64,000 bases of DNA from Chryseobacterium cucumeris (GCF_016775705.1 NZ_CP068760.1:744001-808000); one strand, 5' to 3'; shown: positions 1 to 8,887, counted from the first letter of the stretch. Translations and numbers: made by a program. The notes: generated from the letters alone by a model not told the origin.

Positions 1-945
1 GGTATTTCTTATTTTCATGCCCAGTCCTCCTTTACTACCCCCTAATGGAATATAAAGATAATCCCTGAACCAGGAAGACAATGAAATATGCCATCTTCTC
101 CAAAACTCAGCAATATCCCTTGAGAAATAAGGGAAAGCAAAATTCTTGAGAAGTTCTATTCCAAACAGTCTTGAAACCCCTAACGCAATATCTGAATACC
201 CTGAAAAATCTCCATAAATCTGGAAAGCAAACAAAACAGCTCCGATTAAAAGATTGGCAGGACTTTCGGTTTGATAATGGGTAAAAATCTCGTTCACTAA
301 TGGTGCACAATTATCAGCAATCACCATTTTTTTGAAGAAACCCCAAAGAATCTGACGCATCCCGTCTGCGGCCTGCTCGTAGCTGAATGTTCTTTTTTTC
401 TGAATCTGGGGCAACAGATGAGTTGCCCTTTCTATAGGTCCTGCCACCAGTAAGGGAAAATAACTTACAAAAACTGCATAGTCAATAAAACTGCGTTCAG
501 CACGGATCCTCTTCTTATAAACATCAATTACATAAGAGAGCCCGTGAAAAGTGTAAAATGAAATCCCCACCGGCAGAATCACATTCAGCAGCCAGATATT
601 CACCTTAAATCCCATACCACCGAGGAGGTCTGCAAAACTTTCAATAAAAAAATTATAGTATTTAAAAAAGCCCAGAAATCCCAGGTTGATCACAATACTT
701 AAAGTAAGCCAGAATTTTGCTTCACGTTTATTCCTGCTATTTTCGATCTTAATACCTGAAAAATAATCTAAACCAATGGAAAACATCAGTAAAAACAAAA
801 ATCTCCAATCCCAGCACGCATAGAAATAAAAGCTTGCCAATAGCAAAAGCTTATTTTGATTCTGATATTTCTTATTAAAAACAAACCAGTATAAACAGAA
901 TACTATAGGTAAAAAAATAAGAAATCCTATTGAATTGAATAACAT
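1..945 (-). CDS. MBOAT-family O-acyltransferase, partial (3' end outside window)
   Basis: The reverse strand reads continuously from an ATG at 945 to the window edge (315 codons, no stop), so the C-terminus is missing. The product is a polytopic membrane protein with several hydrophobic helices. Its most diagnostic stretch is F-W-R-R-W-H-I-S-L-S followed by a W-F-R-D-Y-L-Y-I-P-L-G-G segment near codons 285-305; in the AlgI/DltB/PatA-type MBOAT family the His here is the catalytic residue. An earlier P-V-G-I-S-F-Y-T-F-H-G motif also fits. Such proteins move acyl groups across or at the inner membrane onto secreted glycans. Its position at the edge of a glycosyltransferase/acyltransferase cluster supports a role in decorating a surface polysaccharide. 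The substrate cannot be read from sequence. Confidence 0.9.
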   Translation of the reverse strand, partial: MLFNSIGFLIFLPIVFCLYWFVFNKKYQNQNKLLLLASFYFYACWDWRFLFLLMFSIGLDYFSGIKIENSRNKREAKFWLTLSIVINLGFLGFFKYYNFFIESFADLLGGMGFKVNIWLLNVILPVGISFYTFHGLSYVIDVYKKRIRAERSFIDYAVFVSYFPLLVAGPIERATHLLPQIQKKRTFSYEQAADGMRQILWGFFKKMVIADNCAPLVNEIFTHYQTESPANLLIGAVLFAFQIYGDFSGYSDIALGVSRLFGIELLKNFAFPYFSRDIAEFWRRWHISLSSWFRDYLYIPLGGSKGGLGMKIRNT

Positions 946-1146
946 AATGTGTTTTTAAAAGTTATGAGATACAGGCTCCTGAAACTATGGATTTCTTCCG
1001 GAAATAAATATACATTTCTTTTTCATATAGCTGCCTGACGGTTTTTAGAGAAATACACTTATTTCTACTTGTCCGGAAAATATACGGAATGGTAAATTTT
1101 GATTTCATAATTGTGTGTAGGTATATTGATGTAAATTAGTATATTT

Positions 1147-2175
1147 TTATCTTATTCGTATCTTTTTCAAAGAATTTCTCAAAGGTTTTTCAATAAACTG
1201 ATAAAACAAAACCGAAGTACAGGTTAAAACAATAATATAGATCCCAAATACCTTATCGATACCTATGTTACGGCCGCTCCATTGTATGGCTTCCCTCAGT
1301 ATATATAATACAGGAATATGGGTAATATAAACGGCATAACTCGCTTCTCCCAGATATTCAAGTTGTTTTAAAGAAAACAATCTGGTAATCAATCCATTAT
1401 TTTTAGATATAAGAACAATAAAAGGGATAAACAATATAGCCATTAAGCCATTGTGAAAGAAAAGAGGAATAAAAATAAGTGACAATATGATAAGGATAAA
1501 AATGATCATCACAGGTACATCATAATTCTTACGCTGATGATGATTCACAAAAAATATTCCCGCCAGATTTCCTGCTAAAAATTCGTTGATATGCATTAAA
1601 GGAAAATAGTAAAGCAGTTCATGGCTTTGTGTATGCGGGCCTTCATAATAAGATGATTCCACATACAGCCCCGAAAATATCTGTGTTATAATCCATAGCA
1701 TGACGGTAATTACCCAAATACTTTTATTCCCTTTGACATAGAAATAATTATAAAGGACAGGAAAAATCAAATAGAATAAAAATTCTACAGAAATAGACCA
1801 ACCTGGAAAATTCAGGATCATTGCTTCTCCCGGAATCCAGCTCTGAAGACCAAACAGATATAAAAAAAGTTTATAAAAGCTGAAATTGGAATACCTTGTT
1901 ACCAGATAAAGCAAAAGACCCAATACATAAAGCGGATAAATTCTTGCGAACCTGTTTTTGTAATAATCGAAATAATCTATCCTTTCTTTCTTATGATAGG
2001 CTACCACCATGATAAATCCCGAAAGTATAAAGAAATAACTTACTCCAACATTTGCCTTCAGAAAAACATTTGAAATGTAATCTATATTGTAGAGGAACAT
2101 ATCTTTGTTAAAATGGGAAATGACAATTGCCATTGCCGCAATAAACCGCGTAAATGTAATCTGAGGTATTTTCAT
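1147..2175 (-). CDS. Acyltransferase 3 family membrane protein (OafA/YrhL-like)
   Basis: A 342-residue protein made mostly of hydrophobic helices, about ten by eye. The N-terminus has the family pattern: F-T-R-F-I-A-A-M-A-I-V-I-S-H-F with the conserved His after helix 1, then S-Y-F-F-I-L-S-G-F-I-M and a K-N-R-F-A-R-I-Y-P-L-Y segment. These are hallmarks of acyltransferase 3 (PF01757) enzymes, which O-acetylate or otherwise acylate surface glycans, peptidoglycan or small molecules at the inner membrane. The length of about 340 residues is normal for a single-domain member without an SGNH partner. It lies between the MBOAT gene and a methyltransferase on the same strand, consistent with glycan modification. 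The exact acceptor is unknown. Confidence 0.9.
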   Translation of the reverse strand: MKIPQITFTRFIAAMAIVISHFNKDMFLYNIDYISNVFLKANVGVSYFFILSGFIMVVAYHKKERIDYFDYYKNRFARIYPLYVLGLLLYLVTRYSNFSFYKLFLYLFGLQSWIPGEAMILNFPGWSISVEFLFYLIFPVLYNYFYVKGNKSIWVITVMLWIITQIFSGLYVESSYYEGPHTQSHELLYYFPLMHINEFLAGNLAGIFFVNHHQRKNYDVPVMIIFILIILSLIFIPLFFHNGLMAILFIPFIVLISKNNGLITRLFSLKQLEYLGEASYAVYITHIPVLYILREAIQWSGRNIGIDKVFGIYIIVLTCTSVLFYQFIEKPLRNSLKKIRIR

Positions 2176-2263
2176 AAGAACGGTCTAAACAGTCATATTA
2201 TAAGTATATTTAAACTTTCCATGATCCAGAATTAAATGATTTCCAACAACAGATTTATGCGGT

Positions 2264-3082
2264 TTACTTGATAAAAATTCCGATGTATTTTCCCTCGTAT
2301 TCTACTACTGTTGTTTCTATATTCTTCTTGTCACAGAAATCCTGATAGGCAGAATTATCACCAATATCATCACTGATAAAAACCCCGCCTTTTTTTAAAT
2401 GCGCATAAAGTTCATCATAGGCCCACATTCTCCCGTCATAACTTTTATCGGAATCATAGTGAAGAACATCAAATACAGCATTTTCAGTAAAAATCTTAGG
2501 AAGCGATTCTCTATCAGCAAAACGGAAGAGCTTCCAGTTGCTTTTCAGGTTTTCAGGAACTACACATCCTACATACTGATCCCCATCCAGAGCCAGATAA
2601 GGCATATCTGAACTATAAAGTGTGCCGCCTCTCTTTGTAAGAGATAAGAGAGATGCCAATGAAGACCATCCGTAGGCAACGCCTGTCTCCACCACATTCT
2701 GTGCATGGGTAAATTCGCAGGCATAGTAAATAATTTCCAGCGCTCCCGCCCCTCCCATTTTCACAGGGCAATTTTTTTCTTTCTGTGCAGCTTCGTCTAA
2801 AACCACCTGATATTCATTACGGAACGCCTTGATTTCAAGTCCGAAAAGCTTGGAAACCGCATCTTCCTGTGAAATGCATCTTCCTGCAGCCCAGGAGTTT
2901 GTTTTATCCTTCCCTTTAAAGGCATTTCCTCGACTGACTGTATTTTTAATAATTTTCCGGCATAATTCAGGATAAAGATCGGGTCGTCTTAAAAACCCTA
3001 TAAAAGTTTTGAGAACTCTACCTATTTCAATCACTGTGTTGTTTTTATTGAGGCAAAAATAAAGTTTTTTTTTTATTTTCAT
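2264..3082 (-). CDS. Class I SAM-dependent methyltransferase (methyltransferase-24 type)
   Basis: The product has a SAM-binding core: V-V-E-T-G-V-A-Y-G-W-S-S-L-A (motif I with Gly-rich turn), then G-G-T-L-Y-S-S-D-M-P after the next strand, F-D-V-L-H-Y-D-S-D-K-S-Y-D and K-K-G-G-V-F-I-S-D-D-I-G. The last two match the acidic metal/substrate motifs of the Methyltransf_24 group, which O-methylates sugars and small molecules. The open frame runs to 3118; I prefer the ATG at 3082 because it gives a normal M-K-I-K-K start, while the extra 12 residues look non-coding. An N-terminal region of about 90 residues before the SAM fold has no clear assignment. Probable function: methylation of a glycan residue in this locus. 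Confidence 0.8.
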   Translation of the reverse strand: MKIKKKLYFCLNKNNTVIEIGRVLKTFIGFLRRPDLYPELCRKIIKNTVSRGNAFKGKDKTNSWAAGRCISQEDAVSKLFGLEIKAFRNEYQVVLDEAAQKEKNCPVKMGGAGALEIIYYACEFTHAQNVVETGVAYGWSSLASLLSLTKRGGTLYSSDMPYLALDGDQYVGCVVPENLKSNWKLFRFADRESLPKIFTENAVFDVLHYDSDKSYDGRMWAYDELYAHLKKGGVFISDDIGDNSAYQDFCDKKNIETTVVEYEGKYIGIFIK

Positions 3083-3343
3083 TGTAAAACCTACCACGTT
3101 GTCACAATTAGACAGCATACCTTGTACAGACAGACTGATAAACCTTTCTTAATATTAATTTCAAAGTCTAAAATTTTGCTATATTTACAGCATACACAAC
3201 GAAAAAAATTTAAAACATGTCTGAAAATCCTTTTGAGCTTACCGGAAGTAAATTATTCTTTGATAAAAATCATTAAACGTATACCAATTCAGCAACTCAA
3301 ATGAGTTACTATAGAATAATCTGCTCAATTTAAATTACCTAAG

Positions 3344-4180
3344 ATGAAATTTTCAATATTAGTTGCCCACTTCAATAATGCAGTCTATTTCAAAGATTGT
3401 TATGAAAGTATTATTCAACAGACATACACCGATTGGGAAGTTATTATTGTAGATGACTGCTCAGAGAAGCAGGAAAAAGATGCCTTAAGGGAACTTATCC
3501 GCAACGATAAGCGTTTTTTTTTATATGAAAATGAAAAGAACCGGGGGGTAGGATATACCAAGAACAAATGTATAAAACTTGCAACCGGTGATCTATGCGG
3601 CTTTGTAGACCCTGATGATGCACTTACCCATGATGCCCTCGAAAAAAGCATAAAAGCCTATTCAAATCAGAATATTATAGGAACTTATTCAAGATTTTAT
3701 ATATGTGATGAGCATCTGACTGTCAAGAAGTTGTTTCCCCACTCGGGAAGAATAAAGAACGGAAGCAAATTTTTTTTTAATATCAATTTTGAAATCGCCC
3801 ATTTTTTTACTTTTAAAAGAGATCAATTTATCAATTGGAATACGATTGATGAAAGTCTGTCCTCTTCTGTAGACCAGGATCTTTACCTGAAACTTTATGA
3901 AAGGGGCGAACTTGTCTTTATCAATAAAAGCCTGTATTTATATAGAATCCATTCACAGGGGGTTTCTCAAAATAAAGGTAAAAAAGAAAAGCTTTACAGG
4001 AACTGGCATCAGGTATTATATAACACCCTTACAAGAAGAGGAATTAAAGTTCTTTATAACACAGATATTCAACAGATTTCGAGACTTCCCGATTTTATTT
4101 TTAAAAAGCAAAATACATTAATATCCAGGTTTTTTAGAAAAATAACCAGAACAATAGATAACTTTTATAGGGAAGTATAA
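3344..4180 (+). CDS. Glycosyltransferase family 2 protein
   Basis: 278 residues. The N-terminus F-S-I-L-V-A-H-F-N-N followed by S-I-I-Q-Q-T-Y-T-D-W-E-V-I-I-V-D-D-C-S is the classic GT-A nucleotide-binding start of family GT2. N-R-G-V-G-Y-T-K-N at about residue 67 and D-P-D-D-A at about 92 (a DxD-type metal/UDP-sugar motif) complete it. There is no membrane segment, so it should act at the cytoplasmic face, adding a sugar to a lipid-linked or growing glycan. It is the first plus-strand gene of the glycan locus and lies back to back with the methyltransferase gene. Donor and acceptor sugars are not predictable. Confidence 0.92.
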   Translation: MKFSILVAHFNNAVYFKDCYESIIQQTYTDWEVIIVDDCSEKQEKDALRELIRNDKRFFLYENEKNRGVGYTKNKCIKLATGDLCGFVDPDDALTHDALEKSIKAYSNQNIIGTYSRFYICDEHLTVKKLFPHSGRIKNGSKFFFNINFEIAHFFTFKRDQFINWNTIDESLSSSVDQDLYLKLYERGELVFINKSLYLYRIHSQGVSQNKGKKEKLYRNWHQVLYNTLTRRGIKVLYNTDIQQISRLPDFIFKKQNTLISRFFRKITRTIDNFYREV

Positions 4181-4269
4181 TGCATTACCCTCTGTTTGTT
4201 TTAATCCGGATGACTTCTGCAAACGGATGTTTATAAAAGAAACATGGCTTTTACATTAGATAAAAAAGG

Positions 4270-4277
4270 TATATTTG
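4270..4277 (+). promoter_or_regulatory. Bacteroidota -7 promoter element (TATATTTG)
   Basis: An exact match to the TAnnTTTG -7 consensus of Bacteroidota sigma-ABfr promoters, 28 bases before the ATG at 4306. No clear -33 TTG element is seen at the usual distance. Confidence 0.5.
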
Positions 4278-4305
4278 TATAACCCAAATGATCAAAAGAT
4301 AGTAT

Positions 4306-4848
4306 ATGTTCTATGATTTTTTTGAAAAAATAAACAGGAAAAAACAACTGTTTCTGCTGAAAAAACATCCTAATGTTTTTTTTGAAAACCTCAGATTAGG
4401 TGTTGGTAACCGCTTTATTTTGGATAACAATTTAAAAAAGCTAAGCATTGGCTCAGCTGCAGACTTCAGAAATTACACCTGTATCCTGATCAATAAAAAT
4501 GCTGTCCTGGAAATAGGAAACCACTTTTTTATGAACAATTTCTGTTCTATAAACTGTTTAGAACATATATCAATAGGCAACAATACTTTATTCGGTGAAA
4601 ATGTGAAACTCTATGATCATAATCATGCCTATGAGACGTCCCCTGCAATAAAAATATACCCTTCCGAATTTTCAAAAGCTCCCATAAAAATAGGAAACAA
4701 TTGCTGGCTTGGAAGTAATGTAACCGTACTGAAAGGGGTGACAATAGGTGATAATTGTATTATTGGTGCCGGATGCACTATTTATAAAGACATCCCTGCT
4801 AACACACGTGTCATCAACAAACAGGATCTGGTTTTCGACTCTCTTTAA
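4306..4848 (+). CDS. Hexapeptide-repeat (left-handed beta-helix) acyltransferase
   Basis: 180 residues. The C-terminal half carries imperfect hexapeptide repeats ([I/V/L]-G-x-x-x-x), for example I-S-I-G-N-N-T-L-F-G-E-N-V and I-K-I-G-N-N-C-W-L-G-S-N-V-T-V-L-K-G-V-T-I-G-D-N-C-I-I-G. H-N-H-A-Y near residue 106 is typical of the active-site His region in maltose/galactoside O-acetyltransferase-like trimers (WcaF/WbbJ-like). It probably acetylates a sugar using acetyl-CoA in the cytoplasm. A match to the -7 promoter consensus precedes it at 4270-4277. A 63-codon frame follows after 5 bases. Confidence 0.88.
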   Translation: MFYDFFEKINRKKQLFLLKKHPNVFFENLRLGVGNRFILDNNLKKLSIGSAADFRNYTCILINKNAVLEIGNHFFMNNFCSINCLEHISIGNNTLFGENVKLYDHNHAYETSPAIKIYPSEFSKAPIKIGNNCWLGSNVTVLKGVTIGDNCIIGAGCTIYKDIPANTRVINKQDLVFDSL

Positions 4849-4853
4849 ATCGG

Positions 4854-5045
4854 ATGAAGTTTCCAGGACTTAGAAATTCTTATAACATTGAAGCTTTATA
4901 CAGGAATTACTATAATTATTTGTTTAAACCTGTCCGCCAGGATTACGGAACTGATTTTCCGGATGATCTTTTGCAGGACAAGAAAAAGCATCAGAGAGAT
5001 TTTGTGCTTCCGGAATATCAAAAACGAAATTTTATAAACAAATAA
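4854..5045 (+). CDS. Small hypothetical protein in the glycan locus
   Basis: A 63-codon frame starting 5 bases after the preceding acyltransferase stop and ending 33 bases before the next glycosyltransferase. It is rich in Tyr, Asn, Lys and Asp with no hydrophobic segment or signal peptide. No family is recognised. The tight same-strand spacing suggests it is translated as part of the operon, but it could equally be the remnant of a longer gene. No domain supports it, so confidence is modest. Confidence 0.4.
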   Translation: MKFPGLRNSYNIEALYRNYYNYLFKPVRQDYGTDFPDDLLQDKKKHQRDFVLPEYQKRNFINK

Positions 5046-5078
5046 AAAACTCTTTACTTTACAAAAAATTTTCAGATA

Positions 5079-6236
5079 ATGTCAGAAAACAGGAAAATAA
5101 AAATTCTTTTCAGGCACCGCTCAATGGAAATGGGTGGTGTAGAAAAAGTGATGTTAAGTATTCTCAATAATCTTAACCCTGATAAATTTGATATCACCGT
5201 ATGTCTCACTCTTAATCAGGGGAAACTGCGTGATGAACTTCCGAAGCATATCAGAAAAATATACCTTACCGATGGAAAAGAAGATTTTTCCAACAATTCT
5301 ATTTTACAGAAACTTCAGCTCGTTAAAAGAAGAATAAGGCTGAGAAAACTGAAAAATACCCCTGCCATTGCAGACCGTCTTATCAACGATACTTTTGACA
5401 TTGAGATCGGGATGGATTACAGAGACTATGATGCCATTCTGAATTCAACCAATAAGAATTCAAAAAAAATCGGATGGTTTCACTCTGAAATTAATGTCCC
5501 TAAATTCCAGCCTCTGGTTCCGGATATTTTAAAGAGCTTTCCGCAGTTCGACCATATGGTATACTGCTCCCACAAGATAAAAGATATGATGCACCAGCAT
5601 TACCCGAATCTCAAATATCCCGCTGAAAGCGTTATCATTAATCCTATTCCTATTGAAGAAATTAAATATAAGGCAGAAGAAAAGCTTGACAATTTTCCCG
5701 AAGGCCCTGTTTTTGCGTCTATAGGAAGACTTCATTCAAGAAAGGGATATCACAAGCTTATTGACGCTCATAAAAAGCTCATGGATGAAGGGTTTCATCA
5801 CAACATTATTGTCATCGGTGATGGTGATGAAATGAACAACCTCAGGGCACAGGCAGCCAAAAATAATGTCGAAAAAACGTTTATTCTGGTTGGAAACCAA
5901 ATGAATCCTTATCCTTATATCAAAAAAGCGGATTATTTTATTCTTCCTTCAGAATCTGAAGCATGGCCGCTGGTCATTGCTGAAGCCTTAATCCTGCAGA
6001 AGCCCATTATTGCAACAGAAGTAGGTGATGTAGGCCTTATGATCAAAGACCGTGAGACAGGATACCTCATCAGTTATGAAGTAGATGAAATGTATGAAGC
6101 CATGAAAACATTTCTGACAGACCACGAACTGATAGCCCATATCAGAAACAATCTAAAAACCATTGAAGATCAATTCGATAACAAGAAAATATTTGACAGC
6201 GTAGAAAATATTATAGAAACTCTACACAAAAAGTAA
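5079..6236 (+). CDS. Glycosyltransferase family 4 (GT-B fold)
   Basis: 385 residues with a two-domain GT-B layout. The N-terminal Rossmann domain opens with K-I-L-F-R-H-R-S-M-E-M-G-G-V-E-K-V, a GG-x-E-K acceptor-site loop common in GT4. The C-terminal domain has V-F-A-S-I-G-R-L-H-S-R-K-G-Y-H-K-L and, near residues 305-320, the E-x7-E motif region in L-P-S-E-S-E-A-W-P-L-V-I-A-E-A-L, which binds the nucleotide-sugar. It is a clear paralog of the protein at 8888-10036, sharing G-G-x-E-K-V, R-K/Q-G-Y-x-K/R-L and N-P-Y-P-Y-x-K-K-A-D. It most likely adds one sugar in surface-glycan assembly. The gene converges with the SDR gene with a 1-base gap. Confidence 0.93.
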   Translation: MSENRKIKILFRHRSMEMGGVEKVMLSILNNLNPDKFDITVCLTLNQGKLRDELPKHIRKIYLTDGKEDFSNNSILQKLQLVKRRIRLRKLKNTPAIADRLINDTFDIEIGMDYRDYDAILNSTNKNSKKIGWFHSEINVPKFQPLVPDILKSFPQFDHMVYCSHKIKDMMHQHYPNLKYPAESVIINPIPIEEIKYKAEEKLDNFPEGPVFASIGRLHSRKGYHKLIDAHKKLMDEGFHHNIIVIGDGDEMNNLRAQAAKNNVEKTFILVGNQMNPYPYIKKADYFILPSESEAWPLVIAEALILQKPIIATEVGDVGLMIKDRETGYLISYEVDEMYEAMKTFLTDHELIAHIRNNLKTIEDQFDNKKIFDSVENIIETLHKK

Positions 6237-6237
6237 G

Positions 6238-6996
6238 TTACTGTGCAGAATAGCCTCCGTCTATCACAAGGTTGCTGCCTGTAACCCATCTTGAGGCATC
6301 AGACAACAGAAAAATACAGGCATTCGCTACATCTTTAGGTTCACCTATTCCCAGTGGATGTTTTTTTATGATTTCTGATGAAGCTTCTTCTCCGATACTT
6401 TCAAACATTTTCTCTAAAATCGGGGTATTGACCATTGCCGGACTAATGCTGTTGACCCGGATATTACTTCTTGAAAGCTCCATAGCCAAAGAACGGGCTC
6501 CGGAAATGACTGCGCCTTTACTGGCAGAATAAGCGGCCTTCCCTGCCTCTCCTATCATCGCTGCCACAGAAGAAATAAATACAAAACTGGAGTTTTCGTC
6601 TTTGTATTTTTTTAAAGATAAAATTTTTGCAATTTCAAGTCCTGCAATGACATTGACAGCAAATATGTCCTGATATAGCTGAGCATTGTGTTTTTTTAAT
6701 GGTAACGTTTTTTCGATACCAGCACAGTGAATAAACCCTGATATTTTCCCTAAAACTGATACTTTATCTGCAATAATTACTTCAAGATTTTCAGATTGAG
6801 TAATATCTTCAGTGATAATTTCAACTTTTGTTTCCGGATTGAGCATAGAAACAGTTTTCATCAGTTCTTCCCGGTTTCTTCCTACAAGAATCAGATCAGC
6901 ACCGCTTTTGCTGCATTCTACAGAACAGCTTCTCCCGATTCCGGAAGAAGCCCCTGTAATGAGAATAATTTTATTTTTTAATGAGAAAGCATCCAT
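6238..6996 (-). CDS. SDR-family oxidoreductase, FabG-like 3-oxoacyl-ACP reductase
   Basis: 252 residues with all classical short-chain dehydrogenase motifs: T-G-A-S-S-G-I-G (residues 14-21) for NAD(P) binding, H-C-A-G (about 90-93), N-V near 115, catalytic Ser at 142-143, and Y156-x3-K160 in Y-S-A-S-K. The C-terminus R-W-V-T-G-S-N-L-V-I-D-G-G-Y is typical of FabG-like reductases. Its start overlaps the stop of the acyl carrier protein gene by one base (TAATG), indicating coupling. With the adjacent FabH-like synthase and ACP it probably reduces a 3-ketoacyl-ACP to a 3-hydroxyacyl-ACP. That would give a dedicated acyl group, perhaps for a glycan acyltransferase in this locus; the latter is inference. 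Confidence 0.88.
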   Translation of the reverse strand: MDAFSLKNKIILITGASSGIGRSCSVECSKSGADLILVGRNREELMKTVSMLNPETKVEIITEDITQSENLEVIIADKVSVLGKISGFIHCAGIEKTLPLKKHNAQLYQDIFAVNVIAGLEIAKILSLKKYKDENSSFVFISSVAAMIGEAGKAAYSASKGAVISGARSLAMELSRSNIRVNSISPAMVNTPILEKMFESIGEEASSEIIKKHPLGIGEPKDVANACIFLLSDASRWVTGSNLVIDGGYSAQ

Positions 6997-7229
6997 TAAT
7001 CCTCAAAATTTTCTTTTCCTATAACATTCATCAGATCTGAAACGGTTTCAATATCTTTAAAATGCTTGGTATCAATTTTTTTGCTGAAATTTTCGTCTAC
7101 AAAAGCAATAACAGAAAGTAAACTGATAGAATCATAGCTTTCTAAAGATTTCAGGTTCGTTTCAGTAGTCAATGTTTCATCTTCTTCCAATTCTTCCTGT
7201 AGTTTTTCTAAAAAAACGGATGTTTTCAT
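6996..7229 (-). CDS. Acyl carrier protein
   Basis: 77 residues, acidic and helical, the usual ACP size. Ser34 sits in Y-D-S-I-S-L-L, matching the D-S-[L/I] site that receives 4'-phosphopantetheine. It lies between the FabH-like synthase gene (26-base gap) and the SDR gene (1-base overlap), so this is a dedicated carrier rather than the general fatty-acid ACP. It would hold the acyl chain while the synthase extends and the SDR reduces it. Confidence 0.9.
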   Translation of the reverse strand: MKTSVFLEKLQEELEEDETLTTETNLKSLESYDSISLLSVIAFVDENFSKKIDTKHFKDIETVSDLMNVIGKENFED

Positions 7230-7255
7230 ATTTTATAATTTTAAATGTTTGTTTT

Positions 7256-8227
7256 TTAAATTTCCATAATAGTGGCTCCCCATGAATATCCAACTCCAAA
7301 TCCTGCCATTAAAACCTTATCTCCTTCTTTCAGCATTCCTTTATCCATCATATTTTTAAGAGCAATAGGAATTGTCGCAGAAACAGTATTCCCGGTTTTT
7401 TCCATGTCAATATAAAACTTTTCTGCCGGTATTTTTGTTTTCTTTCTTAAATAATTCAGCATAAAAGAATTGGCCTGGTGAAAAACAAAATGATCGATAT
7501 CATCCATGGTCATTCCGTTCACTTCCAATGTTTCCTTTACCAGTCCCGGAATATTTTCAATTGTAAAATTAAAAATTTCAGGGCCATTCATATAAATATT
7601 TTCAGGGCCGAATTCATGTTCCGGATTCAGTTCAAAGTCTTTTTTAAAAGCTCCTTTTTTCACCATAAGATTTTCTGCACCGCTTCCGTCTGTTCCCAGG
7701 CAGAACTGATAATCGTTACCCTCGGTCTTTTCAATAATAGCAGAGGCAGAGGCATCTCCGAATATGCTTCGGTTTCCTTTATCATCAGGATGAATATGTT
7801 TGGTGTACGTCTCTGAAGTGACCAAGAGAATACTCTTTGCAATTCCAGCAGCAATCAGTCCTTTTGCAAACGCTAATCCATAAACAAATCCTGAACAGCC
7901 AAGGTTAAAATCTATAGCTCCGATATTTTTTCTAAGCCCCAATCTGTCCTGCAAAATACAGGCCGTAGTAGGAAGGAAATACTCAGGACTCTGGGTGCAG
8001 AACAAAATAAAATCTACCTTGTTTCTGTCATAGTTTTCGAAAATTTTTTCTGAAGATTGCACAGCCATATCCAGTACGGTTTCGCTGTCAGAAGAAATAT
8101 GGCGCTGGGAAATACCTACTTTCTCCTGGATACGTTCGGAGCTCCATTCAGGGAACTGCTTTTCAAGATCCTCGTTAGTTAACACCTGCTGAGGAAGATA
8201 ATATTCTATTTTTGAAATTTTCATCAT
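7256..8227 (-). CDS. Ketoacyl-ACP synthase III (FabH-like)
   Basis: 323 residues, normal FabH length. The catalytic triad is visible: Cys111 in L-G-C-S-G-F, His250 in F-H-Q-A-N and Asn280 in T-G-N-T-V-S-A. G-V-G-Y-S-W-G near the C-terminus also fits the family. FabH-type enzymes condense acyl-CoA with malonyl-ACP. It is the first gene of a three-gene operon with ACP and SDR. The copy inside a glycosyltransferase locus suggests a special acyl substituent rather than bulk fatty-acid synthesis. Two consecutive Met codons open the frame, so the start may be 8227 or 8224. Confidence 0.92.
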   Translation of the reverse strand: MMKISKIEYYLPQQVLTNEDLEKQFPEWSSERIQEKVGISQRHISSDSETVLDMAVQSSEKIFENYDRNKVDFILFCTQSPEYFLPTTACILQDRLGLRKNIGAIDFNLGCSGFVYGLAFAKGLIAAGIAKSILLVTSETYTKHIHPDDKGNRSIFGDASASAIIEKTEGNDYQFCLGTDGSGAENLMVKKGAFKKDFELNPEHEFGPENIYMNGPEIFNFTIENIPGLVKETLEVNGMTMDDIDHFVFHQANSFMLNYLRKKTKIPAEKFYIDMEKTGNTVSATIPIALKNMMDKGMLKEGDKVLMAGFGVGYSWGATIMEI

Positions 8228-8249
8228 ATTAATAAATTCTCTTTCTTTG

Positions 8250-8257
8250 CAAAAGTA
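8250..8257 (-). promoter_or_regulatory. Bacteroidota -7 promoter element (TACTTTTG) for the FabH-ACP-SDR operon
   Basis: On the reverse strand an exact TAnnTTTG match lies 22 bases before the FabH-like start. A short 5' leader would result. The divergent acyltransferase gene starts on the other side of this 50-base gap. Confidence 0.5.
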
Positions 8258-8280
8258 ACGAAAACAAATTTACACTTGTG

Positions 8281-8850
8281 ATGATTTTTATATTCAGAAT
8301 CTTATTAAAAATAGACTCCCTCTATCATTCTTTTTTGAATAGAGCCAGCCTTGAAGTGGCTAAATACAGAGGGATGAAAGTAGGAAAAAACTTTAATATG
8401 CCTGATAAAGTGTATTTCGGAACTGAACCTTACCTTATTGAAATTGGTGATAATGTCAACATTGCCGGAGATGTAAGATTTGTAAACCATGGCGGAACGA
8501 CTACTCTACTCAGAAAACTTCCGGGCTATGAAGATGCAAGAATACTGGGAAGAATAAAAATCGGAAATAACTGTACTATTGGTCTTAATGCTGTTATTAT
8601 GCAGGATGTACAAATTGGAAACAACTGTATTTTGGGTGCCAACTCTGTATTGTCACAGTCTATGCCAGACAATACGGTCTTTATTGGAAACCCGGCTCAA
8701 TTTTTGTGCACTATTGAAGACTATGGTGACATTGTTCTTAAAAACAACCCGGAATATCCCCGTGAACTGGAGAAAGACAGAAAAAAGCTGGATGCCTATA
8801 TCAAAGAAAATCTTCCTCACAAGTATAAGAAAGCAAGAAAAATTAAATAA
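8281..8850 (+). CDS. Hexapeptide-repeat acyltransferase
   Basis: 189 residues from the ATG at 8281; a GTG codon immediately before could add one residue. Left-handed beta-helix repeats cover about residues 55-140: I-E-I-G-D-N-V-N-I-A-G-D-V, I-K-I-G-N-N-C-T-I-G-L-N-A-V-I and V-Q-I-G-N-N-C-I-L-G-A-N-S-V. V-F-I-G-N-P-A closes the coil, as in many sugar O- or N-acyltransferases. It starts divergently from the FabH operon and precedes a GT4 gene by 37 bases. It is a candidate user of the acyl-ACP product, but an acetyl-CoA donor is equally possible from sequence. Confidence 0.87.
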   Translation: MIFIFRILLKIDSLYHSFLNRASLEVAKYRGMKVGKNFNMPDKVYFGTEPYLIEIGDNVNIAGDVRFVNHGGTTTLLRKLPGYEDARILGRIKIGNNCTIGLNAVIMQDVQIGNNCILGANSVLSQSMPDNTVFIGNPAQFLCTIEDYGDIVLKNNPEYPRELEKDRKKLDAYIKENLPHKYKKARKIK

Positions 8851-8887
8851 ATTTATCTTGTAAAATCATAAAATAGAAAAAAACAAA

